Assembly (NCBI GenBank): GCA_035556555.1
Contig: DATMES010000054.1
Location: 1 to 52,535 of the forward strand
DNA: 52,535 nucleotides
DNA from: Frankiaceae bacterium
GTDB taxonomy: Bacteria > Actinomycetota > Actinomycetes > BP-191
Reading direction: 5' to 3'
Part shown: piece by piece, positions 23,167 to 31,816 of the stretch
Position numbering within the stretch: position 1 is the stretch's first letter
How the letters are laid out: each line of letters opens with the position of its first letter
Notes under the pieces: model-generated
Databases searched by the model: none
Told to the model about the DNA's origin: nothing
The model's input: only the letters and a program-made list of their open reading frames with translations
Made by a program: the position numbers and the translations under genes

Positions 23167-23706
23167 CTACATAGCGGGGCCGCCGCCGGCCTTGAGCTGG
23201 TCCAGCGTGGCGCCCACGCAGTCGGCCCCCTTCTCTCCGCCCTGGTTGCCGCCGGCGTACTCCTTGACGAAGTCGGCGAGCCGCGGGTCGTCCACCGTGT
23301 CGGCCTTCAGCTGGAGGCCCCAGGTGGAGGCGACGACCTTGCTGGGCAGCCCCTGGAACGGCGAGATCAGGACGTACTCCGGCTTGAGCCCCTGCAGCCG
23401 CGAGAGGCGCTGGACCTCGTCCTGGCTCAGCGCGGGGTCGTACGTGACCCAGATCGCGCCGTGCTCCATGGAGTGGACGGCGTTCTCCTCGGGGACCTGC
23501 TCGGTGTAGACGGCGCAGCGCAGCCAGACCGGCGAGTGCTCACCGCCCACGGGCGGCGTCTGGGGGTACGTCACGTCGGTCGTCACGTGCTTGTGCGACA
23601 GGTCCTCGAACACCTCGACGCCCTGGATGCTGGGCGGGTCGGTCTTGTCGCCGGAGCAGGCGACGACGGCGAGGAGGGCTACGGCGGCGGCGAGGGCTCG
23701 GGTCAT
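23167..23706 (-). CDS. DUF3105 lipoprotein
   Basis: This is a 179-residue lipoprotein with signal peptide and lipobox 'LLAVVAC' (lipidated Cys at about residue 17). The DUF3105 core includes 'HVTTDVTYPQTPPVGGEHSP', 'HSMEHGAIWVTYDP' and 'ISPFQGLPSKVVASTWG'. The conserved histidines (GEHS, HSMEHG) suggest metal binding, but the family has no established function. The start at 23706 was chosen because it opens the signal peptide directly. It is followed 16 bp away by the longer intergenic region and preceded by the LysE-type exporter on the same strand. Confidence 0.85.
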   Translation of the reverse strand: MTRALAAAVALLAVVACSGDKTDPPSIQGVEVFEDLSHKHVTTDVTYPQTPPVGGEHSPVWLRCAVYTEQVPEENAVHSMEHGAIWVTYDPALSQDEVQRLSRLQGLKPEYVLISPFQGLPSKVVASTWGLQLKADTVDDPRLADFVKEYAGGNQGGEKGADCVGATLDQLKAGGGPAM

Positions 23707-23731
23707 GCGGCGGGACGTTACGCCCGGTTCC

Positions 23732-24358
23732 TTACGCTTTCCTGAACGCCCGCGCGCCCAGTGCCGCACCTCCCACGACGAGGGCGCCACCGGAGAGGGC
23801 GTCTACGGCGCGGAGCGTACGGTCGCCGACCCGCCGCCGCAGCACTCGCATCCCGGCGACGAGCAGCGCGTGCCACGCGAGGCTGCCCACGCCGACGCCG
23901 AGGACGAGCAGCGCGGCGGCCGCGGCCGTGCGATCGTCGCCCGCCGCCGACGCCGCCCCGAACACCGCCGCCCACGACGCGATCGTCAGCGGGTTGGAGG
24001 CGGTGGCGACGAGGCCGGTGCGCAGTGCCGCGCGCGGCGACACCGTCTCCTCCGGCGTCTCGGCGCCGAGCCGGACGCGGAACGCCGTTCGCAGCGTCCG
24101 CGCACCGAGGAGCACCAGCACCGCGCCGCCGACGATCCCGAGCGCGAGCCGCAGCACCGGCACCGTGAGCAACGGCGCCACGCCGGCCGCGCCCAGGGCG
24201 GCGTACAGCAGGTCGACGATCGCCGCGCCGAGGCCGATGCCGAAGCCGCTCGCGAAGCCCGCGCGCAGCGTCGTCCGCGCGCAGAGGAGCCAGACCGGAC
24301 CGACCTGCGCGGCGACGAAGAAGCCGAGCGCGGTCCCTGTCCAGAAGGCGGCGATCAT
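23732..24358 (-). CDS. LysE/RhtB-family exporter
   Basis: This is a 208-residue integral membrane protein with about six hydrophobic helices. The N-terminal 'ALGFFVAAQVGPVWLL' holds the family GPxxxL signature, and 'TGLVATASNPLTIASWAAVF' carries the second conserved Asn-Pro. Family members export amino acids or other small solutes with proton exchange. The substrate cannot be predicted. It starts with ATG at 24358 and lies 41 bp downstream of the alpha/beta hydrolase gene. Confidence 0.88.
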   Translation of the reverse strand: MIAAFWTGTALGFFVAAQVGPVWLLCARTTLRAGFASGFGIGLGAAIVDLLYAALGAAGVAPLLTVPVLRLALGIVGGAVLVLLGARTLRTAFRVRLGAETPEETVSPRAALRTGLVATASNPLTIASWAAVFGAASAAGDDRTAAAAALLVLGVGVGSLAWHALLVAGMRVLRRRVGDRTLRAVDALSGGALVVGGAALGARAFRKA

Positions 24359-24399
24359 GGTGCAGGGTCCCGCCGGAAGGTGTTGCGCGCCAGGCGTTT

Positions 24400-25221
24400 T
24401 CAGTCGTTCAGGAACGGCGTGACCAGCTCGCGCAGCGCGCGCCGGTGGGTGAAGAGCCCGCCCGGTGAGTCGAAGACGTGGAGCCGCGCGTTGGGCAGCG
24501 CGGCGGCGAGCTCACGGGCGATCTGCGCGGGGTGCGTGTCGTCGCCCTCCTGCCCGACGACGAGGCACCGCGCGGGTACGCCGGAGAGCGCGACGCGGTC
24601 AGGCACGGGCCGCGTCGTGGCGAGCGCGCGGAGCAGCCCGGCGACGCCGGGACCGGAGAGCTGGGCGGCGCGGTCGCGGAGGTACGTCGCCACGCCGGGC
24701 GAGTCCCGCAGCTCCCGCGGCAGCTCCGCCGCGAGCAGCTCCACGACGGCGTCGAGGTCGCCCTCCTCGATGCGCCGCGCGACCTCGCCGAGCCGCCGCG
24801 TCGCGATGTCCGCGCGCGGCCGGTCGATGATCGCCGGCAGGAAGAGGACGCAGCGTTCGAAGCGTTCGGGGTCGCCGGCGAGGATGCCGAGGATCGCCGC
24901 CGCGCCCATCGACATGCCCACCGCGCGGGTCGCGCCGGCGGCGTCGGCGACGGCGCGCAGATCCTCGACGATGGCGTCGTACGACCAGTCGCCGTCCTCC
25001 GGCACGCCGCTCGCGCCGTGCCCGCGGAAGTCGAAGAACACCCGCGTCCCCGCGACACCGGAGCCGAGGGTGCGGGTCTCCGGGATGGTGCCGCCGAGGC
25101 CCGCGGCGAACACCGTGACGGGGTCGCCCGCGCCCGAGCGGACGACGTGCAGCCGTACGCCGCCGGTGGACGGAATGCCCGTCTGATGGTGTTCGCGCTC
25201 GTCATACGCCACGATGCGCAC
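24400..25221 (-). CDS. Alpha/beta-hydrolase-fold protein
   Basis: This protein of about 273 residues has the oxyanion-region strand 'VTVFAAGLGG', the 'VFFDFRGHGAS' strand, the nucleophile elbow 'AVGMSMGAAAIL' (GxSxG), and a late His in 'GLFTHRRALRELV'. These fit a cytoplasmic hydrolase, possibly a haloperoxidase- or esterase-like member. The exact start is uncertain: GTG at 25221 or 25212 are both possible and neither has a clear RBS. It diverges from lemA with about 27 bp between starts, so one promoter must lie within the other gene's 5' end, or transcripts are leaderless. Confidence 0.85.
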   Translation of the reverse strand: MRIVAYDEREHHQTGIPSTGGVRLHVVRSGAGDPVTVFAAGLGGTIPETRTLGSGVAGTRVFFDFRGHGASGVPEDGDWSYDAIVEDLRAVADAAGATRAVGMSMGAAAILGILAGDPERFERCVLFLPAIIDRPRADIATRRLGEVARRIEEGDLDAVVELLAAELPRELRDSPGVATYLRDRAAQLSGPGVAGLLRALATTRPVPDRVALSGVPARCLVVGQEGDDTHPAQIARELAAALPNARLHVFDSPGGLFTHRRALRELVTPFLND

Positions 25222-25248
25222 TAGGCAACCACACAGGGAGGGGCAGCC

Positions 25249-25812
25249 GTGCTCTGGATCGTGCTCATCGTGATCGCGGTGCTCGTGATCTTCTTCGTCG
25301 TCCTCTACAACAAGCTCGTCCGCCTGCGTAACCGCGTCGACGAGGCGTGGGCGCAGATCGACGTGCAGCTGCGGCGGCGCTACGACCTCATCCCCAACCT
25401 CGTGGAGACCGTCAAGGGGTACGCCGCGCACGAGCGCGCGACCCTCGAGGCCGTCACCGCGGCGCGCGGCGCGGCGCAGAGCCTCAACGCGCAGGGCGCC
25501 TCCCCCGCCGCCATCGCGCAGGCAGAGGGCGCGCTGACCAACGCGCTGCGCGGGCTGCTCGCGGTCGCCGAGGCGTACCCCGACCTCAAGGCCAACCAGA
25601 ACTTCGCGCAGCTCCAGGAGGAGCTCACCACGACCGAGAACAAGATCTCCTTCGCGCGCCAGCACTACAACGACACCGTCCGCCAGAACAACACCGCCGT
25701 CGAGACGATCCCGACGTCGTTCGTGGCGCCGATGGCCAACGTCTCCAAGCGCGACTACTTCGAGCTCGACCCGACCGACCCGTCGCGCGGCCCGGTCCAG
25801 GTCGATTTCTAG
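25249..25812 (+). CDS. lemA: LemA family membrane-anchored protein
   Basis: This is a 187-residue protein with one N-terminal transmembrane helix ('VLIVIAVLVIFFVVLY') and the LemA signature: 'LRNRVDEAWAQIDVQLRRR', 'DLIPNLVETVKGYAAHE', 'YPDLKANQNFAQLQEEL', and 'ENKISFARQHYNDTV'. The GTG at 25249 has GGGAGG upstream. LemA proteins form a coiled helical bundle and often neighbour membrane M48 peptidases, as here. The cellular role is not settled. Confidence 0.95.
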   Translation: MLWIVLIVIAVLVIFFVVLYNKLVRLRNRVDEAWAQIDVQLRRRYDLIPNLVETVKGYAAHERATLEAVTAARGAAQSLNAQGASPAAIAQAEGALTNALRGLLAVAEAYPDLKANQNFAQLQEELTTTENKISFARQHYNDTVRQNNTAVETIPTSFVAPMANVSKRDYFELDPTDPSRGPVQVDF

Positions 25813-25821
25813 GGCGGGTAG

Positions 25822-26733
25822 TTGTACGACGCGATAGCGCGCAACCGCAGGAACTCCTGGTTCCTCGTCGCCGCGGGCTTCGTCCTGCTGCTCGTCGTCG
25901 CGGAGGCGTTCAACCTCTACATCGGCGGCGGCCCGACCGGGCTCGTCGTCGCGGTCGTCGTCGCGGGCTGGGGCACCGTGATGTCGTACTACTACTCCGA
26001 CAAGCTCGCGCTCGCGATCACCGGCGCGCGCGAGGTCACGCAGGAGCAGGCGCCGCAGCTCTACAACGTCGTGCACGAGATGACGATCGCCGCCGGCCTG
26101 CCGATGCCGCGCGTGATGATCGTGGTCGACGACGCGCCGAACGCGTTCGCCACCGGCCGCGACCCCGAGCACGCCGTCGTCGCGGTGACCACAGGGCTGC
26201 TCAACCGGCTCAACCGCGAGGAGCTCCAGGGCGTCATCGGCCACGAGGTCAGCCACGTCCTCAACCGCGACACCCGCGTCACGACGCTCGTCGTCGCGAT
26301 CTGCGGCGCGATCGTCGTGCTGTGCGACCTGTTCTGGCGGTTCTCGTTCTTCGGCAGCCGCCGGCGCAGGGGCTCGTCCGAGAACAACGGCCTGGCCGCG
26401 ATCCTGCTGATCCTCGGCATCGTCGCGCTCGTGCTCGCGCCGCTCGGCGCCGCGATGATCCAGGCCGCGGTGTCGCGCAAGCGCGAGGAGCTGGCCGACT
26501 CGACGGCGGTGTCGTTGACGCGCAACCCGGCGGGGCTGCGTTCGGCGCTGGAGAAGCTGCTCGAGGACACCGCGATCGTCCGCAAGACCTCGCGCGCGAC
26601 CGCGCACCTCTGGATCGAGTCGCCGCTCGACCGCGAGCACAACGGGTCGTGGCTGAACAACATGTTCGACACGCACCCGCCGCTGCGGAAGCGCATCGAG
26701 ATGCTCGCCGCGATGGAGAACGCCGGACCTTGA
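25822..26733 (+). CDS. htpX: Membrane M48 (HtpX-like) zinc metalloprotease
   Basis: This is a 303-residue membrane protease. Two N-terminal helices ('FLVAAGFVLLLVVAEAF' and 'GLVVAVVVAGWGTVM') precede the zinc motif 'VIGHEVSHVLNRD' (HExxH). Another membrane pair follows (about residues 153-225), and the third zinc ligand is in 'KREELADSTAV'. HtpX degrades damaged membrane proteins. It starts with TTG at 25822, 9 bp after the lemA stop, which makes a lemA-htpX pair. Its stop overlaps the next gene's TTG start (TTGA). Confidence 0.93.
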   Translation: MYDAIARNRRNSWFLVAAGFVLLLVVAEAFNLYIGGGPTGLVVAVVVAGWGTVMSYYYSDKLALAITGAREVTQEQAPQLYNVVHEMTIAAGLPMPRVMIVVDDAPNAFATGRDPEHAVVAVTTGLLNRLNREELQGVIGHEVSHVLNRDTRVTTLVVAICGAIVVLCDLFWRFSFFGSRRRRGSSENNGLAAILLILGIVALVLAPLGAAMIQAAVSRKREELADSTAVSLTRNPAGLRSALEKLLEDTAIVRKTSRATAHLWIESPLDREHNGSWLNNMFDTHPPLRKRIEMLAAMENAGP

Positions 26734-27746
26734 GCCGACCCGTACCCCCTGTCGAACGACTCCGCGACGGCCTCTGGTCGGTCCCCGTCGTCCTGCCCGA
26801 CAACCCCCTCGGCTTCACGCTCGTCTACCTCTTCGAGACGCCGTCGGGTCCCGTCATCGTCGACAACGGCTGGGACGACCCGCGCGCGTGGAAGGCGCTG
26901 CAGGACGGCGTGCGGGAGACGGGCTTTGCCGTCGCCGACGTCTACGGCGTCCTCGTCACGCACGTCCACCCCGACCACCACGGCCTGTCGGCGAAGGTGC
27001 GTGCGGAGTCCGGCGCGTGGATCGCCATGCACCCCGAGGACGCGGAGGTGGTGACGCGGTGGCGTACGAGCGCCGACACCTGGCTGCTCGAGACCGCCGC
27101 CGTGCTGCTCACCGCAGGGGCGCCCGAGGACGCGCTCGCGGCACTGCCGGACTTCACCGGCATCGGCGCGCGGCAGCGCGAGCTGCCGGCGCTGCCGACG
27201 CGGCTGTTCGCGGACGGCGACGTGGTGGACGTACCAGGCTGGGACGTCCGCGCGATCTGGACGCCGGGACACTCGCCCGGGCACACGTGCTTCTTCGTCG
27301 ACGGGCTGCTGCTCGCCGGCGACCACGTCATGCCCAAGATCAGCCCGCACATCGGGCTGTACGACGAGGAGTCCGGCGCCGACCCGCTGGGCGACTACCT
27401 GGCGTCGTTGCGGAAGGTGCGTACCGAGCCGGTGACGTCGGTGCTGCCCGCGCACGTGGGGCGCTTCGACGACATGGTGCCGCGCATCGACGAGCTCGCC
27501 GCGCACCACGAGGAGCGGCTCGCGGAGATCGTGGCCTCTCTGGCGGCAGGGCCGCTGACCACGTGGGACATCGCGTCGTCCATGGGGTGGAACCGCGCCT
27601 GGGACGACATCGCGCCGTTCATGAAGCGGGTCGCCCTCGGGGAGGCGGTGGCGCACCTGCGGCACCTGGAGCGCAGGGGGCTCGTCGAACGCGTTCCCGG
27701 GGCGTGGCCTGCGTCGTACCGGCTTGTCGCTACGCCTGCTGGCTGA
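26730..27746 (+). CDS. Metallo-beta-lactamase-fold hydrolase
   Basis: This is a 338-residue MBL-fold protein with the zinc motif 'THVHPDHHGLS' (HxHxDH), the later ligands in 'TPGHSPGHTCFF' and 'LLAGDHVMPK', and a C-terminal helical domain of about 85 residues with a winged-helix feel ('AEIVASLAAGPLTTWDIA', 'LRHLERRGLVERV'). This arrangement is like LACTB2- or PksB-type hydrolases acting on thioesters or RNA. The TTG start overlaps the htpX stop. Its 3' end overlaps the small minus-strand gene by 17 bp. Confidence 0.88.
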   Translation: MSRPVPPVERLRDGLWSVPVVLPDNPLGFTLVYLFETPSGPVIVDNGWDDPRAWKALQDGVRETGFAVADVYGVLVTHVHPDHHGLSAKVRAESGAWIAMHPEDAEVVTRWRTSADTWLLETAAVLLTAGAPEDALAALPDFTGIGARQRELPALPTRLFADGDVVDVPGWDVRAIWTPGHSPGHTCFFVDGLLLAGDHVMPKISPHIGLYDEESGADPLGDYLASLRKVRTEPVTSVLPAHVGRFDDMVPRIDELAAHHEERLAEIVASLAAGPLTTWDIASSMGWNRAWDDIAPFMKRVALGEAVAHLRHLERRGLVERVPGAWPASYRLVATPAG

Positions 27747-27888
27747 GGCGATGCGCCAGATCCTGGCGCGCCTTCACGTACTTGGTCTTGCGGGCGAGCA
27801 GGCGGTCGCGCCAGGACGCCTGGGCCGCGCGCTGAGCCAGCAGCTCCTCGCGGCGGCGGCGGCGTTCGGCCAGCTCCTCCTTGCTCAT
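27730..27888 (-). CDS. Small highly charged helical protein (52 aa)
   Basis: This small gene reads MSKEELAERRRRREELL, then 'QASWRDRLLARKTKYVK', and ends SQQA before TAG at 27730-27732. It is a 52-residue, Arg/Glu/Lys-rich, probably single-helix protein. Codon third positions are GC-rich as in its neighbours, and AGGACA sits upstream of the ATG at 27888. It overlaps the convergent MBL gene by 17 bp. It could be a ribosome- or RNA-associated peptide. No family is recognised, and it is short enough that coding status needs support. Confidence 0.55.
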   Translation of the reverse strand: MSKEELAERRRRREELLAQRAAQASWRDRLLARKTKYVKARQDLAHRLSQQA

Positions 27889-27936
27889 GCGGAATGTCCT
27901 GCCCAGGCCATCCGAGACCTATGGGCGACATTGGCC

Positions 27937-28236
27937 TTACGCGGCGGACTTCTCCGTGAGGGCGGCGACGGCGAGGGCGCGGGCGAACGCCGTACGGCCC
28001 AGCTCGGAGGCCGTGACGGAGGCGAGCAGGTCGACGACGTACTCGTCGCCCATCTCGTCCAGCAGCGGCGCGAGGTAGTCGGCGGCCTTGATCGCGAGGA
28101 GCAGCGCGGAGTCCCCGGAACGCCGGGTGCGGGCGATCTCGGACATGCGCTCATGGAGGAGGTGCTCCAGGGCGAGCACCTCGTGACGGGAGAGCGTCTT
28201 GAGCTCGTCGTCACGCAGGATCATCGCGGTCAGCAT
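27937..28236 (-). CDS. Small soluble protein of unknown function (99 aa)
   Basis: This is a 99-residue, mostly helical acidic/basic protein: 'LRDDELKTLSRHEVLALEHL', 'AIKAADYLAPLLDEMGDEYV', and an Ala-rich end. No signal peptide, no cysteines, no recognised family. The start at 28236 has GAGGA upstream. The much longer open frame through this region is antisense to nothing useful and not preferred. It lies between the Rieske gene and the 52-residue gene on the same strand, so the three may form one transcript. Confidence 0.6.
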   Translation of the reverse strand: MLTAMILRDDELKTLSRHEVLALEHLLHERMSEIARTRRSGDSALLLAIKAADYLAPLLDEMGDEYVVDLLASVTASELGRTAFARALAVAALTEKSAA

Positions 28237-28286
28237 GTCTGGGGTCCTCTCGGTGCTGGGCCCCCTGCTAACGATCAAGGTGGCCG

Positions 28287-29192
28287 TCAGGTGACGGTCT
28301 GCGGCGCCACCTCGGCGTTGGTCTCCTGCTCGGCCGGGTCCCTGCGGAGACGGACCTGGACCGTACGGCCGACGACGCGGACGTCGTACGCCGGCTGCGG
28401 GTGCGTCGCCGGGCCGCTCACGACCGCGCCGTCCGTCAGCGCGAACGTCGACCCGTGCCACGGGCACGTCACGCACTCGTCCTCGACGCTGCCCTGCTCG
28501 AGCGGCCCCCCGAGGTGCGAGCAGGTCGCCGCGAGGACGCGGACCGTCGAGCCGATGCGGTAGACGAGCAGGTCCTCGCCGCCGACCGTGCGGCGTACGG
28601 GCCGGCGCATCGGCAGGTCGCGGAGGTTGCCGACGTCGGTCCAGTCCTCGACGCCGGCGTGGTCGGCGTTGCGGTCGGCGCCGACGGCGTTGCGGAACGC
28701 GAGGTGCCCGCCGAGGTACCCGCCCGCGCCCGCCAGCGCCGTGGCGGCCGTGCTGAGTGCCACGCCTCTCCTGTGGTGGCCGTGGCGGCGGCTCAGCCAG
28801 GAGGCGGCGTAGAGGACGGTGGCGGTGCCGTTGGCGACGGCGTGGACCGCGCCGAGGCGCTTCGGCTTGGTGGCCTCGCCGAGAGCCAGCCAGTCGGCGG
28901 CGCCGGAGGCGGCAGTGGGTCCTGCGGCGAGCACACCCGCGGCGATGAGTCTCTGGCTCGCGCGTCGCGTCTCCTCGCCGCCGACGAGGTCGAGCGCGGC
29001 GGCGCTGGTCCAGCAGCCGATCGCGACGTCGGTGAGCATCGGGTGCAGCGGGTGGCCGAGCCACGTGCCGTGCAGGACGTCACGCGCCTTGCCCGTCGGG
29101 AGCGCGCGGCTCCAGAACCCCTCGACGGCGCGGGCCAGCCCGTCGAGAGCGGGCAGGCGTTCGAGACGGTCGGCCTGGTAGCGCAGCTTCAT
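28287..29192 (-). CDS. DUF2231 membrane domain fused to a Rieske [2Fe-2S] domain
   Basis: This is a 301-residue fusion. The first about 180 residues are a DUF2231-type membrane domain ('LHGTWLGHPLHPMLTDVAIG' with the conserved HPLHPML, then several hydrophobic helices). The C-terminal about 105 residues are a Rieske ferredoxin domain with cluster ligands in 'CSHLGG' and 'CPWHGSTF'. It is likely a membrane-attached electron carrier. The ATG at 29192 directly precedes the conserved segment. The divergent promoter region (91 bp) has the sequence GGGGGTGTGACA on this gene's strand, also seen at 14350-14361. Confidence 0.9.
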   Translation of the reverse strand: MKLRYQADRLERLPALDGLARAVEGFWSRALPTGKARDVLHGTWLGHPLHPMLTDVAIGCWTSAAALDLVGGEETRRASQRLIAAGVLAAGPTAASGAADWLALGEATKPKRLGAVHAVANGTATVLYAASWLSRRHGHHRRGVALSTAATALAGAGGYLGGHLAFRNAVGADRNADHAGVEDWTDVGNLRDLPMRRPVRRTVGGEDLLVYRIGSTVRVLAATCSHLGGPLEQGSVEDECVTCPWHGSTFALTDGAVVSGPATHPQPAYDVRVVGRTVQVRLRRDPAEQETNAEVAPQTVT

Positions 29193-29283
29193 GTCCCGGG
29201 GACTGCCCGCCCAGAAAAATGTCACACCCCCTCCGTAGCCTCTCTCCCATGACCTGATGACTCGCTCGTGACGGGGGAACGCC

Positions 29284-29964
29284 GTGGTACCGACCACCTG
29301 GACCGCACTGCTGCTGCTCGTCGTCGCCGTGCTGCCCGGCGCGATGTTCACGTTCGGCTTCGAGCGGCAGGTGAGCGCGTACGGCGCGACGCTCGCCGAC
29401 CGCGTGCTGCGCTTCGTCGCGGTGTCGGTGGTGTTCGACCTGCTGTACGCGTGGCCGGCGTACCTCGCGTACCAGGCCTGGCTCGACGGCGAGCCGGTCG
29501 GCGCGGGCCAGTTCGCGGTGGCATGGCTCGGCGTCGCCGCGACGACAGGCGTCCCGGCCGGAGTCGGCTGGGCGCTCGGTGGGCTGTACAGCACGCGCCG
29601 AGCGCGAGACGGATGGGAGTGGATCCGGCGGTGGCTCCCACCGGAGCGGGAGAAACGCCTGCTCGACCTCGCTCTGGGTGCGACACCGGCACCCCGCGCC
29701 TGGGATGACCTCTTCTCACACCGCCCGACGGCGTACCTGCGAATCCTGTGCACCAACGGCAGGTGGGTCGGCGGCGCGTTCGGCGAGGCGTCGTACGCGG
29801 GCGGGTTCCCCAACGAGGCAGACCTGGTCATCGAGGAGGCGTGGCCGATCGACGCCGACGGCATGTTCGGGGAGGAGCCCTTTGGCTACGCTCTCTACGT
29901 GCCGTCGGCCTCGATCGCGCACGTCGAGGTCGTCGCAAGGGCCGGACGGGAGGAGGAGTCATGA
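29284..29964 (+). CDS. DUF6338-like membrane protein
   Basis: This is a 226-residue protein. Three N-terminal hydrophobic segments (about residues 5-25, 40-63 and 75-100) include 'VVAVLPGAMFTFGFERQVSA'. They are followed by a cytoplasmic domain ('WDDLFSHRPTAYLRILCTNG', 'WVGGAFGEASYAGGFPNEAD', ending in an acidic/basic tail). The layout matches DUF6338 proteins as I remember them; function is unknown. It starts with GTG at 29284 and overlaps by ATGA a 55-residue partner, which suggests the pair acts together. Confidence 0.65.
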   Translation: MVPTTWTALLLLVVAVLPGAMFTFGFERQVSAYGATLADRVLRFVAVSVVFDLLYAWPAYLAYQAWLDGEPVGAGQFAVAWLGVAATTGVPAGVGWALGGLYSTRRARDGWEWIRRWLPPEREKRLLDLALGATPAPRAWDDLFSHRPTAYLRILCTNGRWVGGAFGEASYAGGFPNEADLVIEEAWPIDADGMFGEEPFGYALYVPSASIAHVEVVARAGREEES

Positions 29965-30128
29965 CGTACCCCGAAGGGGACAGGCCAAGCGGCTGGCGTC
30001 GACTCTGGCGGTCCAAGGGCGGCTACAGCGGCGCGTTCCCGATCTCGGTCCTCGGACCGCCGCCGAAGACGCCCAGCGGCACGTCCGCGGTCAGCCGGCC
30101 GGAGCAGCCCGAGAAGAAGGCGTCGTAG
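29961..30128 (+). CDS. Small partner protein of the DUF6338-like gene (55 aa)
   Basis: This is a 55-residue protein starting 'MTYPEGDRPSGWRRLW' and ending Pro/Lys-rich. The central 'ISVLGPPPKTPSG' looks like a linear binding motif. The ATG overlaps the upstream stop (29961-29964), and GGAGGAG lies just before it, so it is well supported as coding despite its size. It is unstructured in appearance. A role as an adaptor for the membrane protein is an inference. Confidence 0.65.
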   Translation: MTYPEGDRPSGWRRLWRSKGGYSGAFPISVLGPPPKTPSGTSAVSRPEQPEKKAS

Positions 30129-30138
30129 CGCGGCCCGC

Positions 30139-31797
30139 TCAGCCGACCGGCTCGCCCGGCAGCGGGAACCACCGCAGGTGCTCGAAGTCCGCGGACACCG
30201 GCTCCGGCGCGGGCACCGCGACGTGCTCCACCGCCGTCTCGTCGAGAATGCGCCGCGCCTCCGTCAGGTAGCCGGCCAGCGCCGACTCCGGCTCCGTGCT
30301 GTGCCTGCGCGGGTACGCGAACCGCCCGCCGTCGTACGACACGTCATGCAGCGACATCGGCGCCTTCGCCGCCCCGCGGACGTGCTGCCACACGCCGGTG
30401 TGCGGCTCGAACGAGTAGTGCGGCAGCAGCTTCCACCCCTCCGACGCGACGAGGTGGACGGCGTCGAGGACGTACTGGAAGACGGTGTCGGTGATGAAGT
30501 AGTTGAAGTTCACGCGCACCCAGCCCGGCTTGATCCCCTCGCAGCCGCGGGTGATCTCGCGCTCGAACTCGTGCGACCTGTCCAGGTCGATGCCGAGCAG
30601 CCGGTGCCCGTACGGCCCCGCGCACGAGCAGCCGCCGCGCGCCTGGATCCCGAACAGGTCGTTCAGCACCGCGACCACGAAGTTGTGGTGCAGGTACCGC
30701 CCCTGCCCGAACCGCACGACGAACGACACGATCGACAGCCGCTCGGCGTCGAGGTTGCCGAGGATCTCGATCGCCGGGTTCGCGCGCCACGACTCGACGG
30801 CGCGTTCGATGAACGCCGCCTCCCGCTCGCGGATCGTGTCGACGCCCACCGCCTGCTTGAGCTGGAAGACGAGTCCCGCGCGGATCGAGTCGACGATCGC
30901 CGGCGTCCCGCCCTCCTCGCGGCACTCGACGTCGTCGAGGTAGCGGTGCTCCAGCGGGTTGACGTACGACACCGTGCCGCCGCCCGGCACGGTCGGCACG
31001 CGGTTCGTGAACAGCGACCGCCTCGCCACCAGCACCCCCGGCGTGCCGGGCCCGCCGATGAACTTGTGGGGCGACAGGAAGATCGCGTCGAGGTCGCCGT
31101 CGGCCATGTCGATGTCGACGTACGGCGCCGCGGCCGCGTAGTCCCAGAACGACAGCGCGCCGTTGGCGTGCAGCAGGTCCGCGACGGCACGGGTGTCGGT
31201 GACGATGCCGGTGACGTTGCTGGCCGCGGAGAACGAGCCGATCTTCAACGGCCGGCCGGCGTACTCCGCGAGCCGCGCCGCGAGGTCGTCGAGGTCGACG
31301 TGGCCGTTGGCGTCCTCGTGGATGACGACGACGTCGGCGATGGACTCGCGCCACGGCAGCTCGTTGGAGTGGTGCTCGTACGGCCCGATGAACACGACGG
31401 GCCGCTCGGCCGCGGGGATCGCGGCGCGCAACCCGTACTTGTCGTCGAGAGCCGCCGGGATGCGCAGCCCGAGGACGTGCACCATCTTGTCGATCGCGGC
31501 CGTCGAACCGGAGCCGCAGAACAGCACCGCGTGCGTCTCCCGCGACGCTCCCACGGCGGCGGAGATGATCTCGCGCGCCTCCTCGCGGAACCGCGTGGTC
31601 TGCCGCCCGGTGCCGGAGGTCTCGGTGTGCGTGTTCGCGTAGCGAGGGAGGACCTCGTTGCGCACGAACTCCTCGATGAACGCCAGCGACCGCCCGGAGG
31701 CCGTGTAGTCGGCGTACGTCACGCGGCGAGGCCCGTACGGCCCCTCCATGACCTCGTCGTCCCCGATGACGGCGGCGCGGATCTCGTCGAGGAGCAC
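30139..31797 (-). CDS. Class V aminotransferase / cysteine-desulfurase-like PLP enzyme, long form
   Basis: This is a 552-residue PLP enzyme. Blocks include 'RVTYADYTASGRSLAFIEEF', 'NTHTETSGTGRQT', 'FCGSGSTAAIDKMV', the Schiff-base Lys in 'FLSPHKFIGGPGTPG', and a 'RGGCSCAGPYGHRLLG' segment with cysteines at the place of the desulfurase loop. It is much longer than typical NifS/SufS proteins (about 400), with an extra C-terminal about 100 residues rich in aromatic and charged residues. It starts with ATG at 31797. It may act on a sulfur or amino substrate; the exact reaction is unknown. The dodecin gene lies 19 bp upstream on the same strand. Confidence 0.88.
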   Translation of the reverse strand: MLLDEIRAAVIGDDEVMEGPYGPRRVTYADYTASGRSLAFIEEFVRNEVLPRYANTHTETSGTGRQTTRFREEAREIISAAVGASRETHAVLFCGSGSTAAIDKMVHVLGLRIPAALDDKYGLRAAIPAAERPVVFIGPYEHHSNELPWRESIADVVVIHEDANGHVDLDDLAARLAEYAGRPLKIGSFSAASNVTGIVTDTRAVADLLHANGALSFWDYAAAAPYVDIDMADGDLDAIFLSPHKFIGGPGTPGVLVARRSLFTNRVPTVPGGGTVSYVNPLEHRYLDDVECREEGGTPAIVDSIRAGLVFQLKQAVGVDTIREREAAFIERAVESWRANPAIEILGNLDAERLSIVSFVVRFGQGRYLHHNFVVAVLNDLFGIQARGGCSCAGPYGHRLLGIDLDRSHEFEREITRGCEGIKPGWVRVNFNYFITDTVFQYVLDAVHLVASEGWKLLPHYSFEPHTGVWQHVRGAAKAPMSLHDVSYDGGRFAYPRRHSTEPESALAGYLTEARRILDETAVEHVAVPAPEPVSADFEHLRWFPLPGEPVG

Positions 31798-31816
31798 GGA
31801 GGTGACGCTACCGCCG

